This document shows positions 9,109 through 16,162 of a stretch of DNA of 27,105 nucleotides, one piece after another. Positions within the stretch are counted from its first letter, which is position 1; each line of letters begins with the position of its first letter. Origin of the DNA: a virus; the IMG/VR virus record IMGVR_UViG_3300031857_001121, positions 1 to 27,105 of that record. One strand, written 5' to 3'. The notes beneath the pieces are model-generated. The model had not been told where the DNA came from. It did not search any database and saw only the letters and a program-made list of their open reading frames with translations. Both the position numbers and the translations under genes were made by a program.

Positions 9109-10380
9109 ATGGCAATATTTGATAACTTTTCAAACCCATTTGAAGGTATGACACCTTTTGGTAGCACTATACCTACTGGTATTTTAAGCGAAGCAGATGA
9201 ATCAAAGCTACGTAATCAAGCATTGTTTCAAGGGTTATTAGGAACTGCTGCTACATATTTAGCTACGCCTAAAAACTTAGGTGCAGGTTCGCCATTACCA
9301 TATATTGGAAAAGCATTTTTAGGTGGTATGAACGCATCTCAAGATGTTGTAGATAGGGCTTTACTTGCTCAATATAGAAAACAATTAGCAACAGCAAGAG
9401 ATGATAACTTATATAATGTAGACGGTGCGTTAGTAAATAGAGCAGGTCAAGTTGTTTATCAAAGTCCTACTAAAGAAAAAGAAAGAAAAACAGCAGTAGT
9501 TGATGGCGTATTAGTTGATGCTAATACAGGAGAAAAAATATACGAGTCTACTAAACAACCTAAACTTAATACAGATATTATTGACGTTGGTGGTAAAAAA
9601 ATTCTTATTAATAAAGATACTGGCGAACCAATACAAGAATATAAGATAACAGGTGGTGGGTTAGGATTAAAAGATATTTATGGTGAACCACAAAAAGATG
9701 CAAGTGGTAAATTAGTTTACATTCCAAAAATACCTGGTTATCCAGTTAGAGATATGAGTGGTAATATTATTCAAGGTGATGTTCAATTAGCAGAAAAAGA
9801 CGTAAAACCTCCTACAGAAGAGCAGTCAAAAGCTAGAACATTTTATAAGCGTATGGAAGGTGCTACAAGCGTATTTAATAAACCTGCTTTAGATGCAAAA
9901 GGCAACCCTATACTAGACGCTAATGGAAATCCATTAACTGTTGAACAAGTTGCTGGAAAACCTGAAATTGGTGCTGAAATTGCAGGAGCATTGCCTATAG
10001 TAGGTGGAGTTGCAAAAAGAAGTGCAGAATCACCTAATAGACAGCTTTATAGACAAGCACAAGAAAATTGGGTAACAGCTAACTTACGTAAAGAGTCTGG
10101 AGCTGTTATTGGTGCAGAAGAAATGCAACAAGAAATTAAAAAATACTTCCCACAACTTGGTGAAGGACCTGAAGTTATTGCTCAGAAAGCTGAAGCTAGA
10201 AGAATAGCTGAAGAAGGCATGAAATTAAATGCTAATTTTCCAGCAGAAAAAACAACTGAGCCAACACAAAAAACACAACCAAAGCAAACATCAACCAAGG
10301 GATTAAAAATTGGTCAAGTTGTTAATGGTTTTAAATATTTAGGTGGAGACCCTAATAATCAAAATTCTTGGAGTAAATAA
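9109..10380 (+). CDS. Large virion/ejection-type protein with GPEVIAQKAEAR helix motif
   Basis: 423 residues. The N-terminus (MAIFDNFSNPFEGMTPFG) leads into a hydrophobic stretch LFQGLLGTAATYLATP and an Ala/Gln helix. The centre consists of short beta-hairpin-like repeats (VVDGVLVDANTGEKIYES, DVGGKKILINKDTGEPI). Residues ~325-380 contain LRKESGAVIGAEEM followed by YFPQLGEGPEVIAQKAEARR, a combination common in uncharacterised virion proteins of podoviruses and some prophages. A Thr/Gln/Lys linker and a short C-terminal GQVVNGFKYLGGDP end it. It overlaps the next gene by one base. An ejection-complex role is inferred from context. Confidence 0.5.
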   Translation: MAIFDNFSNPFEGMTPFGSTIPTGILSEADESKLRNQALFQGLLGTAATYLATPKNLGAGSPLPYIGKAFLGGMNASQDVVDRALLAQYRKQLATARDDNLYNVDGALVNRAGQVVYQSPTKEKERKTAVVDGVLVDANTGEKIYESTKQPKLNTDIIDVGGKKILINKDTGEPIQEYKITGGGLGLKDIYGEPQKDASGKLVYIPKIPGYPVRDMSGNIIQGDVQLAEKDVKPPTEEQSKARTFYKRMEGATSVFNKPALDAKGNPILDANGNPLTVEQVAGKPEIGAEIAGALPIVGGVAKRSAESPNRQLYRQAQENWVTANLRKESGAVIGAEEMQQEIKKYFPQLGEGPEVIAQKAEARRIAEEGMKLNANFPAEKTTEPTQKTQPKQTSTKGLKIGQVVNGFKYLGGDPNNQNSWSK

Positions 10381-12032
10381 TGGCAGCAAATCCATGGGAA
10401 ATGAATTGGCAAACAGAGCAAGCTCCATCTCAACAAGGTGGTATGCCTTGGCAAATGAACTGGAAGGAAGATAAGAAACAAATAGATTTTAGTATTCCTA
10501 CAGAAGAAGCATTACGTACAAGCTCTGTAAAAGAGCAACCTGTAACTAGAAGTTATACAGATGAATTAAAAAGACAATTAGGTCTTACTGCTCGCTATTT
10601 AACAGAAGGCGTTGTAGGAACTGGAGATATTCTTACTTCACCTATTCGTGCATTAGGAAATGCTATTCTTCCAGAAAGTTTACAAGCTAAACCATTAGCA
10701 CCAGCTTTAACTAGAAATTTACCACAGCCAGAAACTACTATGGAAAGAATGGTAGCAGGTCCATCACGAGCTTTAGCAAGTACATTAGGCACAGGAGGTA
10801 TTGGAGCATTAGCAAAACCTGTGTCACAACTAGGTAAAACTATTCAACAAGCATTTACAGCTAACGCACCTACGCAAGCAGCAGCAGCTACAGGCGGTGG
10901 TTTAGGACAAGCAAGTGTTGCAGAATTAGGTGGTGGTCAAGTTGCTCAAACAATAGCAGGATTGGGTGGAAGTCTTGCAGGTGCAGGAATTATCAGACCA
11001 AAGGCTACTGGTCTGTCTACTCAACAATTACAAAATGCTACTAGAGATGAAACACTTAAATTAGGCAGAGATGCTGGTTATGTTGCATTGCCTACAGATG
11101 TAGGTGGTAGAAAAACAGGTCGTTTCTTAGAAGGTGTATCTGGTAAATTCAAAACAGAAGAATTAGCTAGTGCTAGAAACCAACAAGTTACTAATAACCT
11201 AACTAAACGATATTTAGACTTACCTGAAGATACTCCATTAACAACTGAAGTATTAGAAAATGCTAGAACATCTGTATATCCTGCTTATGAAGCAATTGCT
11301 GAAACAGGAACTATTAATCTAGGCAGTAAAAACCCATTCTCTAATATTGTTACCGGTATTAATAAAGTCACAGGTGGTAAAAATGCACTTATGCAAGATA
11401 TACCTGATACATATACTATGGATGCTGCAACAGCTATTCAAAAGTTAAAAGAGTTACGTAGTGATGGTAGTGCTTACTTGCGTTCAGGCACTAACATTAT
11501 GAAACCTAACCCTAAAGAAGTAGCACGTGGTAATAGATATTTAGCTGAAGCAGATAAGTTAGAAAAAGCTATTGAAAACCATGTTGTTAAATTAGGTCAA
11601 CCAGAACTTATCAATCAATTTAGAGACGCAAGAAGATATATTGCTAAAACATTTACAGTAGAAAAAGCATTAAATCCACAAACAGGAACTGTAGATGCTA
11701 AAAAGATAGCTAAACAATTAGACCAAGGTGTTCCTATCACAGATGAATTAGCATTAGTAGGTAAATTTGCTAAAGCATTTCCAAAGACAACAAAAGTAGT
11801 TGCAGAAGCTCCTGCTCCATTTTCAGCATTAGATTTATATGGTGCTGGTGCTGGTGCTGGTGTTGATATACTTACAGGTATTCCTGCATTATCTCTCTTA
11901 GCTCCTGCAAGAATTGCATCAAGATATGGTTTAATGACACAACCAGGTCAAAGACTTCTTGCAACACCACAATATACGCCAAGAACAGCGCCATTTGTGC
12001 CATATCAAGGCTTACTTAATATTCAAGAATAA
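10380..12032 (+). CDS. Large virion/ejection-type protein with PW-x-MNW repeats
   Basis: 550 residues. The first 30 carry two near-copies of a tryptophan motif (NPWEMNW and MPWQMNW), a short-repeat head seen in several phage ejection-type proteins. A long Ala/Gly/Gln region follows (for example GGGLGQASVAELGGGQVAQT), then a mostly helical domain (residues ~270-480) with TAIQKLKELRSDGSAYLR and KEVARGNRYLAEADKLEKAI. A small GAGAGAGVDILTG segment near the C-terminus could contact membrane. It is the last gene of the virion block; the holin-like gene starts 9 bases later. No enzymatic motif seen. Role inferred from place and composition. Confidence 0.5.
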   Translation: MAANPWEMNWQTEQAPSQQGGMPWQMNWKEDKKQIDFSIPTEEALRTSSVKEQPVTRSYTDELKRQLGLTARYLTEGVVGTGDILTSPIRALGNAILPESLQAKPLAPALTRNLPQPETTMERMVAGPSRALASTLGTGGIGALAKPVSQLGKTIQQAFTANAPTQAAAATGGGLGQASVAELGGGQVAQTIAGLGGSLAGAGIIRPKATGLSTQQLQNATRDETLKLGRDAGYVALPTDVGGRKTGRFLEGVSGKFKTEELASARNQQVTNNLTKRYLDLPEDTPLTTEVLENARTSVYPAYEAIAETGTINLGSKNPFSNIVTGINKVTGGKNALMQDIPDTYTMDAATAIQKLKELRSDGSAYLRSGTNIMKPNPKEVARGNRYLAEADKLEKAIENHVVKLGQPELINQFRDARRYIAKTFTVEKALNPQTGTVDAKKIAKQLDQGVPITDELALVGKFAKAFPKTTKVVAEAPAPFSALDLYGAGAGAGVDILTGIPALSLLAPARIASRYGLMTQPGQRLLATPQYTPRTAPFVPYQGLLNIQE

Positions 12033-12041
12033 GGAACAGTA

Positions 12042-12200
12042 ATGGTAAACAACGATACAGATTCACGTTTAAGTACACATGAAGAAGTTTGTGCTATTCG
12101 CTATGAGCAAATTAATGCAAGGCTCAAACGCCTCGAACAAATCCTTTTAGGCACAGCAGGTTTTGTTATTGTCTTTTTGTTGACACAACTATCAAAATGA
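12042..12200 (+). CDS. Tiny XhlA/holin-like membrane protein
   Basis: A 52-residue protein with AAGGAACAG just before its ATG. The N-terminal half is polar and helical (SLSTHEEVCAIRYEQI-type pattern: RLSTHEEVCAIRYEQINARL), followed by LKRLEQILLGTAG and one transmembrane segment FVIVFLLTQL at the C-terminus. A short coiled-coil head plus one C-terminal membrane helix is the plan of XhlA/haemolysin-type small phage lysis proteins. The stop overlaps the next start (ATGA). It is the first gene after the virion block, the usual place of holin functions. Similar proteins are known as hypothetical or XhlA-like; the lysis role is probable. Confidence 0.65.
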   Translation: MVNNDTDSRLSTHEEVCAIRYEQINARLKRLEQILLGTAGFVIVFLLTQLSK

Positions 12201-12526
12201 AACAATTTCTCATGGCAGTTACTTTAGTATTGCTATGGTTGTTTTTATATGACTATGCAGACGGTAAAGAGTTACCAAAAGAAATGTCTATGAAAACAGA
12301 TGTAGGTGAAGTTGTGCTTACTACAGAAGAATGTATCTTTATAAAGATGGGTTTAAGAAACTATCCTTATGCTGCATACGCTACTGAAAAAGGTAAAGCT
12401 AACCACGAAGGATGTTGGCGTAAAGATGATGTCAATGGTATGTCATCTGTCTTAATTTACTTTCCTGAAATAGACTCTACAGCAGTATATAACCCACAAC
12501 TATTTAGCCCACGTTCAACACTATGA
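12197..12526 (+). CDS. Membrane-anchored or secreted lysis-cassette protein
   Basis: 109 residues, ATGA-coupled to the holin-like gene. The N-terminus is an uncleaved anchor or signal peptide (MKQFLMAVTLVLLWLFLYDY), followed by a polar periplasmic domain with two Cys (EECIFIKMG and HEGCWRKDD), possibly a disulphide. The residual domain ends SVLIYFPEID. Size and topology would suit a spanin-like or envelope-stress component, but no Rz pattern is present and no lipobox is visible. It overlaps the metalloprotease gene by 4 bases. Function unknown. Confidence 0.5.
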   Translation: MKQFLMAVTLVLLWLFLYDYADGKELPKEMSMKTDVGEVVLTTEECIFIKMGLRNYPYAAYATEKGKANHEGCWRKDDVNGMSSVLIYFPEIDSTAVYNPQLFSPRSTL

Positions 12527-12882
12527 CATTTATAACTGAAAACAATATAGCGAACTTGTATGACACACTTATACAATTCCCTGTGTTTGACGAATATAAA
12601 CTCCCACCAGCATCTAAAGTGGACTTCGTAGTAGTGCATGACGATACTATCTGTGGTCAATATGAACCACCAGAGTCAGGTGAACCACATATTATCACTA
12701 TATCTACTGCAAAGTGCGGACATTTAGATACTGTCATCAAGACCATCTGTCACGAAATTATCCACATGATATGTTATCTTGAATCCCCTAAAACCGAGAA
12801 ATACACAAGTCACAAAGGTTTATTCTTAAAACTACAAAAGAGAGTAGCTAACACACTTGGCTACGACCCTAAAGAACTATAA
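12523..12882 (+). CDS. SprT-like zinc metalloprotease-fold protein
   Basis: 119 residues. The zincin motif HEIIH spans residues 77-81 (context ICHEIIHMICYL), with Glu78 as the catalytic base and a third His at residue 97 in SHKGLF. This matches the compact SprT-like/WSS1-like family seen in many phages. The rest has the usual beta-rich lead (VDFVVVHDDTICGQYEPP). It may cleave a protein during lysis or DNA-protein crosslink repair; the target is unknown. It is coupled to the gene before by ATGA, inside the lysis cassette. The HExxH plus downstream His makes the metal-binding call strong. Confidence 0.75.
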   Translation: MTFITENNIANLYDTLIQFPVFDEYKLPPASKVDFVVVHDDTICGQYEPPESGEPHIITISTAKCGHLDTVIKTICHEIIHMICYLESPKTEKYTSHKGLFLKLQKRVANTLGYDPKEL

Positions 12883-12892
12883 GGAGAATATC

Positions 12893-13258
12893 ATAGACCC
12901 TGTAACCATATTAGCAGCATTAGGACCATTAGCAGTAGACTTAGGTAAGTCACTTATCAATCGCTTTATAGCACCTGACCAATTCAAACCAGCTACTATA
13001 GAACAATACGCTCAGATGAAACAAATTGACTTAGAGTTTTTTAAAGTAATGAATGAAGCTGGTGGTGGTAATCCATCATATCCATGGGTAGAAGCTATTG
13101 TAAGACTCATGCGACCATTTATTGGTTTATTAGTATTAGCAACATGGGCTACAATGCACCTACAAGGTATCGCAACACCTGAAGTAGATAACTTTGCAAG
13201 TGCTGTAGGTTTCTATCTCTTTGGGGAACGTAGTTTATTCTACATTAAAAAGAAATGA
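12893..13258 (+). CDS. Holin superfamily III-like membrane protein (possible ATA start)
   Basis: Start is unusual. The strong AAGGAG site at 12881-12886 stands 6 bases before an in-frame ATA, giving (M)DPVTILAALGPLAVDLG, a normal beginning for this family. The only conventional candidate is a TTG at 12857, which lies upstream of the Shine-Dalgarno and overlaps the previous gene by 26 bases. From ATA the product is 121 residues: an amphipathic N-terminal segment, a cytoplasmic region, then RPFIGLLVLATWATMHL as a transmembrane helix and FASAVGFYLFGERS as another. The LMRPFIG...G-x-RS layout resembles the GTA/holin superfamily III. It is in the lysis cassette, coupled by ATGA to the next gene. 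Confidence 0.6.
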   Translation: MDPVTILAALGPLAVDLGKSLINRFIAPDQFKPATIEQYAQMKQIDLEFFKVMNEAGGGNPSYPWVEAIVRLMRPFIGLLVLATWATMHLQGIATPEVDNFASAVGFYLFGERSLFYIKKK

Positions 13259-13413
13259 TAGTCTTAAACATACTTAACTTTATCGGTTTAGCTATACTTA
13301 AATTATTAGTCGTATGCCTATTATTCGTGGCTATGGGTTTCTCTATTCTATTTATGTATGCTATGCAATATCTCACACAGGCTCTAACGTATATAGACAA
13401 ACATGTTAATTGA
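13255..13413 (+). CDS. Small hydrophobic membrane protein of lysis cassette
   Basis: 52 residues, starting in the ATGA overlap with the holin III-like gene and overlapping the DUF5675 gene by 11 bases. Almost the whole chain is hydrophobic (LNILNFIGLAILKLLVV, then LLFVAMGFSILFMYAM), enough for one long or two short transmembrane helices, with a polar C-terminus (YIDKHVN). It is probably a holin partner, antiholin or pinholin-like peptide. No sequence family recognised; supported by tight coupling to both neighbours. Confidence 0.5.
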   Translation: MIVLNILNFIGLAILKLLVVCLLFVAMGFSILFMYAMQYLTQALTYIDKHVN

Positions 13414-13792
13414 AGTAAAAAGGTTTGAGTTTAAAGACACATATACTGTAGGAAAAATGTATATAGATAATATATACGAATGTTACACGTTGGAAGATGT
13501 TGTTAGAAAAGGAGCTAAAGTAAATGGACAAACAGCTATTCCTACTGGCACTTATAACCTCATTATTAATCATAGCAATCGTTTCAATAGGGATTTACCT
13601 TTACTAGAAAACGTGCCTAATTTTACCGGTGTTCGTATTCATGCAGGTAATACATCAGCTCATACAGAAGGATGTATATTAGTAGGCACAACATGGTCAG
13701 GTAAAGACTTTATTGGCAATTCAAGAGTAGCGTTTAACAAACTATTTGAGAAGCTCAAGAAAGCTAAAAAAGTCACAATTAAGATATGCTAG
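13403..13792 (+). CDS. DUF5675 family protein, probable cell-wall-active lysis protein
   Basis: 129 residues. I recognise the DUF5675 layout: an N-terminal beta region (VKRFEFKDTYTVGKMYI), a central YTLEDV, AIPTGTYNLIINHSNRF, and the core VRIHAGNTSAHTEGCILVG, with His80, His87 and Cys91 grouped as in L,D-transpeptidase-like folds. The family is common beside holins in phages and is thought to act on the cell wall, although the reaction is not established. It follows the small membrane protein with an 11-base overlap and closes the main lysis cassette. Confidence 0.7.
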   Translation: MLIEVKRFEFKDTYTVGKMYIDNIYECYTLEDVVRKGAKVNGQTAIPTGTYNLIINHSNRFNRDLPLLENVPNFTGVRIHAGNTSAHTEGCILVGTTWSGKDFIGNSRVAFNKLFEKLKKAKKVTIKIC

Positions 13793-13893
13793 ATTATCTT
13801 ATATGCGACATATTGTGCGCTATTACTCACTTTAAATACGTGTTTCTAATGCTAATTTTATATCTAGTATATAATAAAGTATCTCAACAATAG
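13786..13893 (+). CDS. Putative tiny membrane peptide
   Basis: A 35-codon frame starting 7 bases before the end of the DUF5675 gene and ending exactly where the ribosome binding site (AGGGGA) of the exonuclease gene begins. The product is hydrophobic (YLICDILCAI, then YVFLMLILYLVYNKV), compatible with one membrane helix. The upstream Shine-Dalgarno is weak. It fills an otherwise empty 110-base gap and copies the style of other small membrane peptides in this genome, but could be chance coding. Within it, TATAAT at 13870-13875 has no convincing -35 partner. Confidence 0.35.
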   Translation: MLDYLICDILCAITHFKYVFLMLILYLVYNKVSQQ

Positions 13894-13902
13894 GGGAACT
13901 GT

Positions 13903-14643
13903 TTGAAGATATTACTTTTAGATATAGAGTGCGCACCAAATCTTGCAACAGTATGGGGAATATGGCAGCAAAACATTGCACTTAACCAACTCCTAGAGTC
14001 ATCATATACATTATGCTATGCAGCTAAATGGTATGGTGAGAAAAAGATTATGTTTGACTCTGTATATAAGTCAGATAGAAAAGCAATGCTCAAGTCTATT
14101 CACTCTCTTATGGATGAAGCTGACGCAATCGTTCACTATAATGGCAATAGGTTTGATATACCTATGCTTAATAAAGAGTTCCTAGAAGCTGGTATGCCAC
14201 CTCCTAGCCCTGCTAAACACATTGACTTACTACAAACATCTCGTAGCAAATTTAGATTCGTTTCTAATAAACTAGACTATATTGCACAGCGTTTAGGTCT
14301 TGGTAAAAAGACAGCACATGAAGGTCATGAGTTATGGCTTAAAGTTATGAATAACGATAGGTCAGCATGGAAACGCATGGAAGAATACAATAGGAATGAC
14401 GTTGTATTGTTAGAGAAAGTATATGACAAGTTTAAAGGTTGGATAAGTAATCATCCTAATCACAATCACTTTTCAGAAGAAAGAGTATGCCCTAGCTGCG
14501 CAAGTCATAAAGTGCAACAACGTGGTTATGCTGTATTAACTGGTGGAAAGTATCCAAGATTCCAATGTCAATCTTGTGGTTCTTGGTTCAGAGGTAATAA
14601 AAAAGTAACAACAGATAAGTCAGAAAAATTTGTTAAAATATAG
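13903..14643 (+). CDS. DnaQ-like 3'-5' exonuclease with C-terminal zinc ribbon
   Basis: TTG start, preceded by TAGGGGAACTG. The 246-residue protein begins with the DEDD exonuclease motif I (LLLDIE, Asp7 and Glu9), has motif II at HYNGNRFD (Asp85) and motif III at YNRNDV (Tyr162, Asp166), placing it in the DEDDy ribonuclease-H-like exonuclease fold. The last 55 residues add a four-Cys zinc ribbon: CPSC at 196-199 and CQSC at 222-225. Such ribbons bind nucleic acid. It could act in replication proofreading, nucleotide recycling or host DNA/RNA degradation. It sits between the lysis cassette and the minus-strand block. No polymerase is visible in this window. Confidence 0.8.
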   Translation: MKILLLDIECAPNLATVWGIWQQNIALNQLLESSYTLCYAAKWYGEKKIMFDSVYKSDRKAMLKSIHSLMDEADAIVHYNGNRFDIPMLNKEFLEAGMPPPSPAKHIDLLQTSRSKFRFVSNKLDYIAQRLGLGKKTAHEGHELWLKVMNNDRSAWKRMEEYNRNDVVLLEKVYDKFKGWISNHPNHNHFSEERVCPSCASHKVQQRGYAVLTGGKYPRFQCQSCGSWFRGNKKVTTDKSEKFVKI

Positions 14644-14650
14644 GACAGTT

Positions 14651-14827
14651 ATGCAACGTTCAGAAGTAGAAATTATCTGCAATCACATGTTAGGTAGAGT
14701 GATTGTATCCTGTGAAGCATTACATGGTGATAGCACTATAGTCATCACATTAGATGACGATAGCCTAATTGAAATTAGTGGTGAAGAGTTATCTATCTAT
14801 GGCGAACTAACGCCTAGAGATGATTGA
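14651..14827 (+). CDS. Small hypothetical acidic protein
   Basis: 58 residues from the ATG preceded by AGGACAG; an in-frame TTG at 14630 would lie inside the exonuclease gene. The product is beta-rich and acidic (RVIVSCEALHGD, IVITLDDDSLIEISGEEL), like small OB or Sm-type folds, but I do not recognise a family. Its last 31 bases overlap, on opposite strands, the end of the minus-strand nuclease gene. This is the junction where the plus and minus transcripts converge, with no clear terminator between. Confidence 0.55.
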   Translation: MQRSEVEIICNHMLGRVIVSCEALHGDSTIVITLDDDSLIEISGEELSIYGELTPRDD

Positions 14828-15177
14828 TACCAAATATTAATAAAGTCTTTTAGCTTATCTACACCATGACCAAGTATAGCAAGTTTATCTTGACTAACTT
14901 TATAAAACTCATTTACTTCAGTTCCTGTATTATCGCTATATCCATTTATCACTAACACAGTAAACTTATCATGGTTTGCTAGTGCTTTTAAAAGTATCTT
15001 TTGACCTAAAGATATTTCTTCATTTTTACGCTTCCATTCTCCAATAAGAAAATATCCACGTCTTTCAAAAACCATGTCAATGTTAGATGGCATGGCTTTA
15101 GGATTGTCTAGTATTACACCTTTTAAAAACCCAAAGTCTGTATGACTAGCATACGCATTACGCATTGCATTAGACAC
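14797..15177 (-). CDS. Small PD-(D/E)XK nuclease-like protein
   Basis: Start is GTG at 15177, with ATG at 15165 as an alternative; 126 or 122 residues. The core NIDMVFE (Asp34) followed by FLIGEWK (Glu47, Lys49) and a Gln59 (SLGQKILL) make a PD-(D/E)XK nuclease pattern with a trailing Q, as in Hjc-, VRR- and restriction-endonuclease-like families. The strand FTVLVINGYSD and a polar helix follow. A junction resolvase or DNA-end trimming role would fit the recombination operon, but the target is unknown. It is last in the minus operon and overlaps the secreted peptide gene by 8 bases. Confidence 0.65.
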   Translation of the reverse strand: MSNAMRNAYASHTDFGFLKGVILDNPKAMPSNIDMVFERRGYFLIGEWKRKNEEISLGQKILLKALANHDKFTVLVINGYSDNTGTEVNEFYKVSQDKLAILGHGVDKLKDFINIWYQSSLGVSSP

Positions 15178-15328
15178 AAACTACAGTACCATTAGGATGT
15201 AATTGACATACAGTCACAGAACCATCTGGTGCTAGTATAGTCGTAGTTTGAGCCAAAGCCTTTTCAGTTCCCCATATAGCTAATGCAGCCATCACTACAA
15301 TAAATATCCAATATATCTTATTCATCAT
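15170..15328 (-). CDS. Small secreted protein with C-terminal Cys pair
   Basis: 52 residues starting at tandem ATGATG inside the end of the DUF3310 gene. The N-terminus is a good signal peptide or anchor (IYWIFIVVMAALAIWG), possibly cut after EKALA. The mature part reads TTTILAPDGSVTVCQ and ends NGTVVCV, with two Cys that could bridge. I recall this TTTI-APDGS-x-x-x-CQ...VVC pattern from small genes of marine and freshwater phages and bacteria, function unknown. It would act in the periplasm. Overlap with both neighbours (11 and 8 bases) supports reality. Confidence 0.65.
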   Translation of the reverse strand: MMNKIYWIFIVVMAALAIWGTEKALAQTTTILAPDGSVTVCQLHPNGTVVCV

Positions 15329-15593
15329 CAAATCTTTCTAAGATAGCTTCCACTTCAGGTGGGTTAATAGCATCTTCATCTCTAGTAGCTTCTAATAGCT
15401 TATTCTTATACCAATCAGACTTCTCTAAATCTTGCTGTGGATTATCTTTAAACGGATAACGTAAGTCATACTTTAACTTACATCCTTTTAGATACCCAAT
15501 ATATTCTTCTTTTGTTAAACGACTTTTAATTACGTCTATTGCTTCTATACCACCTACCATGTAATGTGGAGGTCTATTCACCATATCTACCAT
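15318..15593 (-). CDS. DUF3310 family protein
   Basis: 91 residues, preceded by AAGGGGATAGTT. It carries the DUF3310 signature in order: NRPPHYMVGGIEAIDVIKSR (residues 6-25), then LTKEEYIGYLKGCKLKYDLRY and DLEKSDWYKNKLL. The family is widespread in phage early and replication modules and has been linked to nucleotide-metabolism or MazG-like contexts in some annotations, but no activity is proven. It lies between two small membrane or secreted peptide genes. Family call is strong; function is open. Confidence 0.85.
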   Translation of the reverse strand: MVDMVNRPPHYMVGGIEAIDVIKSRLTKEEYIGYLKGCKLKYDLRYPFKDNPQQDLEKSDWYKNKLLEATRDEDAINPPEVEAILERFDDE

Positions 15594-15595
15594 AA

Positions 15596-15712
15596 CTATC
15601 CCCTTATAAAAAATAAATCAATCACCTGATACGTACCATAAAAAAAGCCTATTATACTACCAATTACTAAAATCCATATAATATAATCAATTACTTTTTC
15701 CAGAATTTCCAT
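15596..15712 (-). CDS. 38-residue single-pass membrane peptide
   Basis: Starts inside the end of the upstream winged-helix-like gene (22-base overlap) and stops 2 bases before the DUF3310 start. The product has a short charged head (EILEKVIDY) and one strong transmembrane segment IIWILVIGSIIGFFYGTY, with a short tail ending IRG. The Shine-Dalgarno for the next gene (AAGGGG) lies in its own 3' end. No family recognised. Tight packing and the clear membrane helix support it as a real gene. Confidence 0.55.
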   Translation of the reverse strand: MEILEKVIDYIIWILVIGSIIGFFYGTYQVIDLFFIRG

Positions 15713-15918
15713 GCTTCATTCCTTTTAAATAATCCATTACGTTCACCGTATGGAGTTGGTTTAGGTAAAGTAATATATCCTTGTCTTTCTAAATTAGATA
15801 GCCTATGTCTATTAGTTACGCAATTTTGAATAATATCTTTTAACGTACAATTAGGATGAGTATTTATGTACGACTTAATAAAGTTAGCTTGTCTTTGCTC
15901 ATCTAACTTTGTATACAT
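15691..15918 (-). CDS. Winged-helix-like protein, paralogue B
   Basis: 75 residues. Helical N-terminal half (FIKSYINTHPNCTLKDIIQN) followed by NRHRLSNLERQGYITLPKP and a basic tail. The helix-turn-helix plus short wing (L-x-x-x-G-YITLPKP) is a small DNA-binding pattern. It is a diverged copy of the gene directly upstream (15899-16162): both share HP near residue 21, N-x-x-R-x-x-x-L, G-x-ITLPKP and a P-x-G turn. The two genes overlap by 20 bases. Probably a transcriptional or DNA-binding accessory; target unknown. Confidence 0.6.
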   Translation of the reverse strand: MYTKLDEQRQANFIKSYINTHPNCTLKDIIQNCVTNRHRLSNLERQGYITLPKPTPYGERNGLFKRNEAWKFWKK

Positions 15919-16162
15919 TATATTTCATTCCTTTTTTAGAGGCATTTACTTCAGCCCTATCAATATTAAAATACTTAGCCCAATTACTTTTACTTCCTTT
16001 TGGCATTGGTTTAGGTAGTGTAATTAATCCTTTTTTATCTAATTCTCTAACTCTAGTATGATTGCCAAATGCGTGTAATATAACATGGTTTCTTCCTGCT
16101 GTAGGATGTTCTTCCATATATTTATTTACTATGTCTATTAATTGTTCATCAGTTACTTGCAT
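15899..16162 (-). CDS. Winged-helix-like protein, paralogue A
   Basis: 87 residues. It contains EQLIDIVNKYMEEHPTAGRN, then HTRVRELDKKGLITLPKP followed by MPKGSKSNW, the same helical DNA-binding layout as its downstream neighbour. The copies differ mainly at the C-terminus, where this one has an extra basic stretch (ASKKGMKYNVYKVR). A tandem duplication followed by divergence is the simplest reading. It overlaps the 49-residue upstream gene by 14 bases, so translation is coupled. No enzymatic feature. Confidence 0.6.
   Translation of the reverse strand: MQVTDEQLIDIVNKYMEEHPTAGRNHVILHAFGNHTRVRELDKKGLITLPKPMPKGSKSNWAKYFNIDRAEVNASKKGMKYNVYKVR

Noticed and set aside
13870-13875. TATAAT as promoter for the exonuclease gene.
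   Set aside because: No -35-like hexamer at 16-18 bases and no extended -10; AT-rich chance match, and it lies inside a possible small gene.
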